A stretch of 13,716 bases of DNA, taken from contig JAEOSY010000266.1 of assembly GCA_016840125.1 (NCBI GenBank), positions 1 to 13,716 on the forward strand, given 5' to 3'. The notes beneath the pieces are model-generated. The model saw only the letters and a program-made list of their open reading frames with translations, searched no databases and was not told the DNA's origin. Of the stretch, positions 1 through 8,077 are shown piece after piece; the stretch's first letter is position 1, and every line of letters begins with the position of its first letter. The position numbers and the translations under genes were made by a program. Origin of the DNA: Candidatus Helarchaeota archaeon. Its GTDB lineage: Archaea > Asgardarchaeota > Lokiarchaeia > Helarchaeales > HEL-GB-A.

Positions 1-779
1 AACCGCGCGAAGTGAAATCCCTCCTGTTCATTGATACAAATGAACGGAGTGTCGACTTCCTATTGGTGAATGAAACCAGCGCCCAAATTAGCTCGCTGGA
101 TACATCCCAACTTTCGACTACCCATTTCACCTATTCCATCAAACGCCGTACTATCGCCCAAAGGATCGCTCAGGACTCGAAGTATCAACCCCAAAAACGT
201 AAGGCACTCCTCGATAAGTACGGAAAGCGGGAACGGCAGAAGACTGCCAATATCATGCACACCGTTACCAATGAGATCGCCGATTTGGTTGAAGCGAACA
301 ACGCTTTAGTCGTCCTCGAAGACTTAACGGACATCCGCCAATCATTAGCGCGCCAAAAGAACCTGAAACCCCGCCAGCAGAAGAAATCCAAGCGAATGCG
401 ACGGCGCTTGAACCGCTGGAATTTTCGGCAATTTCAAACCTTTTTAGAGTATAAGGTCAAAGCGACGGGGCATCCCGTCCACTACATCAACCCTCGATAT
501 ACCTCCCAAATCTGTTTACAATGTGGCAAGCGTACGAAGAGTTGGGGGCAGACCTTTACCTGCAAGCACTGCGGGTTTACCATAGGTCGCCACGTCCTCG
601 CCACGCTGAATATCGGGGAGGTCTTTCTGAAAACTCAGAATGTAGCGAGAGCCGATCCCGCTGAAAGGTCTCGGATGACGATAATGGAGCGAGCAGTTCG
701 TAACTGCAAGGACACCATTATCCGAGAGGCAAGTCAAGATCACAAAATTATTGGAATGTATCCACTTTTATCTACTTGA
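1..779 (+). CDS. tnpB: TnpB-family RNA-guided nuclease homologue (IS200/IS605 group), C-terminal part, probably nuclease-impaired
   Basis: The frame is open from base 3, so the gene starts upstream of the window; the GTG at 12 lies within RuvC-I and is not a real start. Counting from that GTG as residue 1, RuvC-I has Asp8 (IDTNERSVD), RuvC-II has Glu103 (VVLEDLTDIR), and a zinc ribbon has Cys168, Cys171, Cys184 and Cys187. RuvC-III, usually DRDxNAAxNI, reads GRHVLATLNI, with His194 at the usual catalytic Asp. Active TnpB is an omega-RNA-guided nuclease linked to IS200/IS605 transposition. Loss of the third acidic residue suggests a decayed copy or a nuclease-dead derivative. GC content is visibly higher than in the rest of the window, consistent with transfer. 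No TnpA is visible. Family assignment is secure; loss of activity is inferred. Confidence 0.88.
   Translation, partial: PREVKSLLFIDTNERSVDFLLVNETSAQISSLDTSQLSTTHFTYSIKRRTIAQRIAQDSKYQPQKRKALLDKYGKRERQKTANIMHTVTNEIADLVEANNALVVLEDLTDIRQSLARQKNLKPRQQKKSKRMRRRLNRWNFRQFQTFLEYKVKATGHPVHYINPRYTSQICLQCGKRTKSWGQTFTCKHCGFTIGRHVLATLNIGEVFLKTQNVARADPAERSRMTIMERAVRNCKDTIIREASQDHKIIGMYPLLST
669..727 (+). ncRNA. Candidate omega-RNA scaffold / right-end hairpin of the tnpB element
   Basis: Two nested perfect stems lie in the last part of the tnpB frame. The outer arms are TCTCGGAT (669-676) and ATCCGAGA (720-727). The inner arms are GCAGTT (693-698) and AACTGC (702-707), with a 3-nt loop. A competing stem, ATAATGG (681-687) with CCATTAT (715-721), is also possible. 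In IS200/IS605 elements the omega-RNA scaffold overlaps the 3' end of tnpB and ends at the element's right end, followed by the guide. The position fits, but the exact right end is not identifiable here. Confidence 0.45.
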
Positions 780-1130
780 CAGATCGGAAGGAAATTTAAT
801 TCGAAAACCGAGCAAAAATTGAACTAATCCAAGATATGATAATCCTTCCGGCACAGTAGCAAACGTTTTAAATTCCCATGTAAGTCCTTCAAAATCTCGG
901 AAAGCCTGTATAAACATATTAAGATATTTTAAGGCTTTACCCAAATCAGCTTCTTTTACCTCGTCAATATTAATCACAAGCACTCCATCAAGTGTGTCCC
1001 TGGTTGCTGCTGGAACCAGTCGTTTGACATAGTCTGGCACGGGGTTCTTTTGCATGGCTTCTAAATACTTTTCAGCGACCTTTACTGCTACAGTAGGTGG
1101 ATATTTCACAAACGAAAAAATATATGGCAT
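768..1130 (-). CDS. Small conserved-looking protein of unknown function (120 aa)
   Basis: I do not recognise a named family. The protein has no membrane segment, signal peptide or cysteines. Alternating amphipathic helices and short strands (for example VLVINIDEV, then a Trp-Glu-Phe strand) suggest a small alpha/beta, ferredoxin-like fold. The start is well supported: on the minus strand a strong Shine-Dalgarno sequence, GAGGTGA (plus coordinates 1137-1143), sits 6 nt before ATG. The gene converges on the TnpB fragment and its last four codons plus stop overlap it (768-779). Its C-terminus may therefore have been replaced or trimmed when the element inserted. Divergent from the P-loop gene at 1291, with which it shares an upstream region. 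That it is a gene is fairly sure; its function is open. Confidence 0.7.
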   Translation of the reverse strand: MPYIFSFVKYPPTVAVKVAEKYLEAMQKNPVPDYVKRLVPAATRDTLDGVLVINIDEVKEADLGKALKYLNMFIQAFRDFEGLTWEFKTFATVPEGLSYLGLVQFLLGFRIKFPSDLSSR

Positions 1131-1290
1131 AAATCCTCACCTCTTTTGGGTTTTTAAAAAAAAAAAACTTGGAATTGAAATCCAGAACTTTTTTTTTTCT
1201 TGAAACTTTTAAGTCTTATGATGTTAGTATTTCAAGAAGATATTAAAAGTAGAAGAGGTTCTGAAGATTTTCCAACGTTATATTAAGTTT
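1131..1290. promoter_or_regulatory. Divergent intergenic promoter region with A/T homopolymers
   Basis: This 160-base gap separates two divergent genes. It contains an A12 run at 1156-1167 after a T5 run, and a T-run of about 10 ending at 1198. TATA-like candidates for the plus gene are TTTTAAGT (1207-1214, preceded by GAAAC, which could be a BRE) and TATTAAAA (1241-1248). The plus gene at 1291 has no Shine-Dalgarno sequence at useful distance; AGAGG at about 1254 is over 30 nt away. For the minus gene, TTTTTAAAAA (1151-1160) is a candidate TATA region. These assignments are inferences from composition and spacing. Confidence 0.4.
1197..1238. repeat. Perfect 9-bp inverted repeat around a TATA-like element
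   Basis: TTCTTGAAA (1197-1205) and TTTCAAGAA (1230-1238) are exact reverse complements with a 24-bp spacer holding TTTTAAGT. Centre-to-centre distance is about 33 bp, roughly three helical turns, so two bound dimers would face the same side of the DNA. It could be an operator pair for the divergent genes or an RNA hairpin in a leader. Confidence 0.45.
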
Positions 1291-2310
1291 ATGGAACAAA
1301 CTATCTTATTTAAAACAAATTCTGATACTATTTTGGAATATACTCTAATTGAATATGGCAAATATTGTTCTTCGGATTCAAATCAAATATTTGCTTCTTA
1401 TCAACCTGTGGAATCCACAGAATTTGAAAAATTGAAATTTCCCCCTGATGGAAAAGTAGTGTGGGAAAAAAATAATGGGCGCGTTTCCTATAAAAAAGGA
1501 ATATATTATGGAATTTACGATAACGGGCTAGTTAAAGGAATATATGATGCTGAAAAAAACACAATAATCAACCTAGTACGAGATCAGTCTCATTATTTTA
1601 ACATCTGCGTTGGAGTAATCGATTATCTCTTTGCTAAAGCATTATTCCGACACAATATCTTTCGAGTTCATGCAGCAGGAGTATCAAAAGGCAATAACGT
1701 TCTGTTGATTTGTGGTGCTAAAGGCGTAGGAAAGACAACGCTTCTAATGAAATTCCTTCGAAATGGATATAGTTTTGTAGCAGATGATTCAATTTTCGTA
1801 CAATTCCTAGATAATGAACTGATTTGCTACCCTTTTCCTAAAACAATCAAAATTAACCTTGGAGATATCAATAAGTTTCAAAAAATCTATCAAAACCTAA
1901 CCTTCAAAACGATTTTAACCTCAGACGGGACAAAAAGAGCGGTAATAAACCCCCAGGAAAATAAAATACCTATTAGGACCCAGAAAAGTAAAATCACGCA
2001 AATTATTGTTCCTTCTCTTTCAAAAACAACTGATTCTAAAGATGATATCATTCAACCCTCTGATCCATCCTCAGAATTTTGCGTAGTTGATGTTCTAAAG
2101 AGGAAGTTCAGCTTTGATCTCCTTAAACCCTCATTTCGAGGTGAAGGTTTATTGAATATTGATTACATCGAGGATCCTGAAATCACAGCCAAACAAGATC
2201 AACTATGTAAACAAACACTCCAAAACTATGAATTAAAATTCTTCAAAATTGGACCGGATATAGAAGATATTAACATAGAAGATTACTTTCCCTTATCTAA
2301 TGTCATATAA
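1291..2310 (+). CDS. HPr-kinase-like P-loop protein (PEPCK-like kinase fold), substrate unknown
   Basis: The C-terminal two thirds resemble the HprK / PEP-carboxykinase-like P-loop kinases. An RVHAAGV strand-turn (about residues 125-131) is followed by Walker A GAKGVGKT (142-149) and then the family's VADD motif (163-166), where HPr kinase carries its catalytic and metal-binding aspartates. A YPFPKTIKI segment follows (180-188). The N-terminal 100 residues are a beta-rich, low-similarity region. HprK phosphorylates the PTS protein HPr, but related archaeal and bacterial proteins occur without PTS and have been linked to peptide or cofactor modification cassettes. No precursor peptide or PTS gene is visible here, so the substrate cannot be named. 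No Shine-Dalgarno precedes ATG 1291, so translation may be leaderless or from a weakly paired leader. The gene is AT-rich like the rest of the host sequence. Confidence 0.75.
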   Translation: MEQTILFKTNSDTILEYTLIEYGKYCSSDSNQIFASYQPVESTEFEKLKFPPDGKVVWEKNNGRVSYKKGIYYGIYDNGLVKGIYDAEKNTIINLVRDQSHYFNICVGVIDYLFAKALFRHNIFRVHAAGVSKGNNVLLICGAKGVGKTTLLMKFLRNGYSFVADDSIFVQFLDNELICYPFPKTIKINLGDINKFQKIYQNLTFKTILTSDGTKRAVINPQENKIPIRTQKSKITQIIVPSLSKTTDSKDDIIQPSDPSSEFCVVDVLKRKFSFDLLKPSFRGEGLLNIDYIEDPEITAKQDQLCKQTLQNYELKFFKIGPDIEDINIEDYFPLSNVI

Positions 2311-2410
2311 ATGCTGTGAAATTTACCTAAAATGCATTTTGATTTTTATATCGGGATATTAACACCAAAAATTGCCGCAATCTAAAAAAATAATCGAAAA
2401 AAAACAAAAA

Positions 2411-2420
2411 TTTTAAATAG
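2411..2420 (+). promoter_or_regulatory. TATA element of the heat-shock-like operon
   Basis: TTTTAAATAG sits behind an A-rich stretch that could act as BRE. Archaeal initiation about 25 nt downstream puts the start near 2440, inside the palindrome at 2422-2455, leaving a leader of roughly 60 nt before the regulator's TTG codon. The octamer TTAAATAG recurs at 9621 and 9700. Confidence 0.65.
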
Positions 2421-2421
2421 T

Positions 2422-2455
2422 CACAATGTGTTACTAAATGTTAGTAATAATTGTG
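2422..2455. promoter_or_regulatory. Nested palindromic operator overlapping the predicted transcription start
   Basis: TTACTAA (2431-2437) and TTAGTAA (2441-2447) form a perfect 7-bp inverted repeat with a 3-nt spacer. It is nested within CACAAT (2422-2427) and ATTGTG (2450-2455), with nearly the same centre. It begins 2 bp after the TATA element and covers the predicted start site, so a protein bound here would block RNA polymerase recruitment. The gene directly downstream is an ArsR-type repressor homologue, making auto-repression the simplest reading. The Pyrococcus Phr repressor is known to act through a palindromic site around the start. Confidence 0.62.
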
Positions 2456-2502
2456 TGTTATTTTAATATCCCATTTGCAACAAATTGTAAGGTGTATTGA
2501 GT

Positions 2503-3027
2503 TTGGAAGAGCGTTATATTCGGCAGCTTCGGAAGTTATTGGATATATTAGGGAATGCGACTCGCTGTCGAATCTTGGAACTCTTGAATGACCGTCCTCG
2601 GTTTATTAGCGAAATTTCGCGTGAATTAGAAGTGGGTCAACAAGCAATTCTCCGCCATCTAGCAGAATTAGAAGACTTTGGTCTACTAACTTCTTTTCAA
2701 GAAGAAGAAGATGAAGAGAGGAAACGAAAGGGTCGCAAACGGAAATATTATGATATATCTCCCACAGCCAACTATAGAATGTTTATTAGCATTGATAAAA
2801 ATGATTTAATCTTTGATTTGCGAACCACGGAAAGGGCTGAATACTTCGAAAAATTAGATAAAATCGAAGCCCTAATTGAAAATGCAAAACGATTACCTTT
2901 TGGCTTTCCAAAATTAAAAACCCTTCAACTGCTTATGAATCAATTGGAAGAGGAGATTGCCACCTTAAATGAGGCACGGTCTCATGCAATTCGCCTCTTG
3001 GCGAAAATAAGGACTGAATTTGAATGA
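2503..3027 (+). CDS. Phr-like ArsR-family winged-helix regulator (candidate heat-shock repressor)
   Basis: With numbering from a possible TTG at 2497, the N-terminal winged helix spans residues 10-90. It opens with LDILGNATRCRIL and has a recognition helix of the VGQQAILRHLAELEDFGLL type (46-64). The very basic wing (KRKGRKRKYYDIS) is followed by a C-terminal helical segment (about 110-175) suited to dimerisation. The HTH and wing closely resemble Pyrococcus Phr, which represses its own gene, an hsp20 and an AAA+ ATPase gene. The same three functions are adjacent here. Shine-Dalgarno AAGGTG (2489-2494) is 8 nt from TTG 2503 but only 2 nt from TTG 2497, so the 174-aa form is preferred. An operator-like palindrome lies just upstream. 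DNA-binding family is secure; the heat-shock role is inferred from similarity and neighbours. Confidence 0.85.
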   Translation: MEERYIRQLRKLLDILGNATRCRILELLNDRPRFISEISRELEVGQQAILRHLAELEDFGLLTSFQEEEDEERKRKGRKRKYYDISPTANYRMFISIDKNDLIFDLRTTERAEYFEKLDKIEALIENAKRLPFGFPKLKTLQLLMNQLEEEIATLNEARSHAIRLLAKIRTEFE

Positions 3028-3039
3028 AAATGAGGTTTT

Positions 3040-3045
3040 AGGTGA
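3040..3045 (+). promoter_or_regulatory. Shine-Dalgarno site deciding the TTG start of hsp20
   Basis: AGGTGA is placed 6 nt before TTG at 3052. No ATG or GTG competes at this distance, which supports the unusual start codon. Confidence 0.75.
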
Positions 3046-3051
3046 ATAATT

Positions 3052-3660
3052 TTGCCAGATAACCATTATGATGATGAAGAAAACGAGGAAGAAGAATTTC
3101 CGCTCAAGAAGAACGACAAGAAAAAAGATAAAATTATTTGGTCAAAGGGCCCTAACTGGAATGAAATTTTTGGGTCTGATATTTTCAAAAATATTAATGT
3201 AAAAGATATTGAAAAGATGATAGAGCAATTTATGGATCAATTTCATTTATCAAATGATAAAGATTCATCGAAGGGACCTGTAGTTTGGGGCTTTTCAATG
3301 AGTTTAGGTCCGGATAAAAAGCCAATCATTCGACAATTTGGAAATTTAGATCCCAAACAAAAAAAGAAATTAATTAAAACCGAACGTGAACCTTTAATCG
3401 ATCTAATCGAAGAAGAAAAGGAAATAACTATTATTGCTGAAATTCCTGGGGTGACTAACTCCGATATTAGGTTGAAAACTACAGAAACTACGCTTAAACT
3501 TACAGTTGATACTTCCAAGCGTAAGTATAAAAAGGAAATTCTCCTTCCGAGCGCGATTGATCCAGATAGTGCGAATGCACGCTACAAAAATGGGATTTTA
3601 GAAATAAAATTAGAGAAGCGAAGTTCCTCAGAAAAGGGTACTTCAATTCATGTAGATTAA
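3052..3660 (+). CDS. hsp20: Small heat-shock protein, Hsp20 / alpha-crystallin family
   Basis: ATP-independent holdase chaperone that binds unfolding proteins in the cytosol, usually as an oligomer. The N-terminal part (1-110) begins with a strongly acidic patch and a lysine patch, then an archaeal-type linker with WGFSMSLGPDKKP (79-91) and a FGNL turn. The alpha-crystallin domain covers about 113-190. Typical strands are TIIAEIPGV (126-134) and the conserved A-RYKNGILEIKLEK end (176-189). The C-terminal tail lacks a clear I-x-I/V anchoring motif, though SIHVD is a weak candidate. At 202 residues it is longer than a minimal Hsp20 because of the N-terminal extension. TTG start, 24 bases after the regulator and 29 before cdc48, so very probably one transcript with them. 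Confidence 0.93.
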   Translation: MPDNHYDDEENEEEEFPLKKNDKKKDKIIWSKGPNWNEIFGSDIFKNINVKDIEKMIEQFMDQFHLSNDKDSSKGPVVWGFSMSLGPDKKPIIRQFGNLDPKQKKKLIKTEREPLIDLIEEEKEITIIAEIPGVTNSDIRLKTTETTLKLTVDTSKRKYKKEILLPSAIDPDSANARYKNGILEIKLEKRSSSEKGTSIHVD

Positions 3661-3689
3661 ATATAATTGATTATAATAGATGATAGTAG

Positions 3690-6654
<2,965 letters not shown>

Positions 6655-6874
6655 ATGACTCCCAGCCGCACAGCAGCTTCCCCAATCCGGTAAAAGAGGA
6701 CCATGATTCAAGCTATAGCAATCACATCTTCTTAAATCCCAAGAATATCGAATATGTCCAACATTTACTAAGTTTTTGAAAACAGTTTCGAACCCCTTGA
6801 TTCTTTGTGATCTAAATTGTTTTACTTGTTTTAAATCTCTATCAGCTGGTGAAGTTTAAAATTTCCCCAATAAA

Positions 6875-6883
6875 TTTTAAAAA
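6875..6883 (+). promoter_or_regulatory. TATA-like box before the structured RNA candidate
   Basis: TTTTAAAAA is centred near 6879. Archaeal spacing of about 25 nt would start transcription near 6905, ten bases before the first paired base of the hairpin. AT-rich surroundings make chance matches common, so this is weak support. Confidence 0.35.
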
Positions 6884-6904
6884 CCAAAGATACCTTAAGT
6901 TTAA

Positions 6905-7031
6905 GTAAGAAGTCGGATGTGAAGGATGGAAGGCAGATCCCATTACTTTTGAATAAATTATTATTCCCTCCTCCCCTCCCCCTTTTCACGAACGGGTCTG
7001 CCCATCACACTTCACACCCCCTAAAATTTAG
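6905..7031 (+). ncRNA. Candidate structured RNA: long imperfect stem with C/U-rich loop
   Basis: The outer stem pairs 6915-6924 with 7010-7019 (9 of 10 pairs, one A-C mismatch). The inner stem pairs 6932-6940 with 6994-7002 (9 pairs, one G-U). GATG (6925-6928) can also pair with CATC (7003-7006). The 53-nt loop (6941-6993) contains a 24-nt run of only C and T (6964-6987) with repeated CCTCC, complementary to purine-rich Shine-Dalgarno sequences. An 11-nt palindrome, CTAAAATTTAG, follows at 7021-7031. No match to tRNA, SRP or RNase P landmarks was seen. The ends are estimates. Confidence 0.42.
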
Positions 7032-7116
7032 CAATAAATAGAATATTCCATTGGAAAACAAACTCAAAAGGAAAAATACAATTTCCCAACTGAGATTTAC
7101 TATGTCCTTAATCCAT

Positions 7117-7136
7117 CCACCTCTTAAAGGGGGTGG
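7117..7136 (+). promoter_or_regulatory. Small GC-rich hairpin in the PAC2 gene leader
   Basis: CCACCTC (7117-7123) pairs with GGGGTGG (7130-7136) over seven pairs (one G-U), around a 6-nt loop, 80 bases before the preferred start of the PAC2 gene. It stands out from AT-rich flanks and could be a leader structure or the end of an upstream transcript. No T-run follows immediately, so a classical terminator is unlikely. Confidence 0.35.
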
Positions 7137-7216
7137 CTTTCACAAGACGTAAAGTTTTTTAGGAAAGTTCGATAAACAACTTTAGCCGAGACAAAAGAGT
7201 AAAGGTAATGAATTCA

Positions 7217-8008
7217 ATGAGTGAAACTCCTGAAACATTTATTAAGAAATATTTCGAGTTAGATAATTCGAGTTATACGGGCAAAATTGTATGTATTTCA
7301 GCTCTACCCGGAATAGGAATGACGGGGAAGGCTGCAATAGATCATTTAATAAAAGAACTAAAGCCTAAAAAATATGCTGAGGTGTATACAACCGATTTTC
7401 CCTCTCATATCATTATTAATGATGATGGGACTATCATGACTCCATGCATTTCAATTTATCATCTACAAAATGCAAATAACGGGAATCTACAGATCTTCTT
7501 TGTTACCGGAGATACGCAACCGAACTCAGTTATTGGAACAAATGTTTTATCAAATACAATTGTAAAACTTTTAGTAGAATGTGGAGTGAATCTTGTTATC
7601 TCCCTAGCTGCAACTCCCGTTATCTCCCCTAGAAAAGATCCCAAAGTATTTCTCACATTTTCTTCCGAACCTATATTGCAGGCCTTTTTAGATGCTGGGG
7701 TCAAAAATAAATTTGTTAAGGGAACAATTACAGGCATGAATGGCGTGATTCCAGGTATCGCAAAATCGGCTTATGATATCGAGGGTGTAGTATTGCTTTC
7801 GGAAACATATCCCCAATTTGTGCGCGACATGAATGCGTCTGTTTCTTTAATCAACGTTTTAACAAATTATTTGGGCGGTTTGACTGTCGATCTCACGGAA
7901 TTGGAAGATCACGCTCAAAAAACCATCGATCTCTATGATAAAATGCGCAAGAAACAGAAAGAAAAGAAACTGAAAAAATCCTCCCGTGATTTAGGGTACA
8001 TTAGCTAA
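7217..8008 (+). CDS. PAC2-family protein (archaeal proteasome assembly chaperone, PbaB-like)
   Basis: Numbered from ATG 7208, the protein shows the PAC2 hallmarks: strand plus SALPGIGMTGKAAIDHL (31-47), TTDFPSH (61-67), a FFVTGDTQP strand-loop (97-105), and a GMNGVIPGIAK loop (176-186). The C-terminal helix is highly basic (KMRKKQKEKKLKK). Archaeal PAC2 proteins such as PbaA and PbaB, and eukaryotic PAC1/PAC2, assist 20S alpha-ring assembly or act as chaperones. Some members have HbYX tails; this one ends Gly-Tyr-Ile-Ser, with Tyr one place too early for a strict HbYX motif. ATG 7217 is preferred because AAAGGT (7201-7206) lies 10 nt ahead of it but only 1 nt from ATG 7208. Proximity to Cdc48 fits a proteasome-centred neighbourhood. 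Family is secure; an assembly role is inferred. Confidence 0.86.
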   Translation: MSETPETFIKKYFELDNSSYTGKIVCISALPGIGMTGKAAIDHLIKELKPKKYAEVYTTDFPSHIIINDDGTIMTPCISIYHLQNANNGNLQIFFVTGDTQPNSVIGTNVLSNTIVKLLVECGVNLVISLAATPVISPRKDPKVFLTFSSEPILQAFLDAGVKNKFVKGTITGMNGVIPGIAKSAYDIEGVVLLSETYPQFVRDMNASVSLINVLTNYLGGLTVDLTELEDHAQKTIDLYDKMRKKQKEKKLKKSSRDLGYIS

Positions 8009-8064
8009 GTTTTAAGAATTGATTAGCTCAATTAGTACCTAACTTTTTGGTCTACTCTTAACAA

Positions 8065-8071
8065 GAGAGGT
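8065..8071 (+). promoter_or_regulatory. Shine-Dalgarno site deciding the start of the eL13-HhH gene
   Basis: GAGAGGT ends 6 nt before ATG 8078 and abuts ATG 8072, so translation from 8078 is favoured by spacing. Confidence 0.65.
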
Positions 8072-8077
8072 ATGCCT

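Larger units (their letters stand above)
6655..7216. other. Long intergenic region with RNA structure potential and no credible protein gene
   Basis: About 550 bases without a sizeable frame on either strand. The first 220 bases hold only very short frames and no strong terminator. The middle has a TATA-like box and a long hairpin with a pyrimidine-rich loop. The last 100 bases have a small GC-rich stem (7117-7136) and the leader of the PAC2 gene, with ATAAATAG at 7034-7041 as a possible TATA element. Confidence 0.6.

Noticed and set aside
12..779. Complete small TnpB starting at GTG 12
   Set aside because: The frame is open further upstream and the GTG sits within RuvC-I; a whole TnpB has a large N-terminal region that must lie before the window.
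2341..2410. Terminator hairpin after the kinase-like gene
   Set aside because: The stretch is A-rich with no stem and no T-run on the plus strand; it looks more like BRE/TATA upstream sequence of the next promoter.
6703..6735. Ten-codon frame starting at ATG 6703 with AGAGGA just ahead
   Set aside because: The purine run is only 3-4 bases from the ATG and the peptide has no recognisable character; chance is the simpler explanation.
6776..6815. Possible tRNA T-arm (TTCGAAC) in the intergenic region
   Set aside because: The flanking five bases do not pair on either strand and no acceptor, D or anticodon arm is visible.
7994..8008. HbYX tail on the PAC2 protein
   Set aside because: The end is Gly-Tyr-Ile-Ser, so Tyr is third from last and does not fit the hydrophobic-Tyr-any terminal rule.
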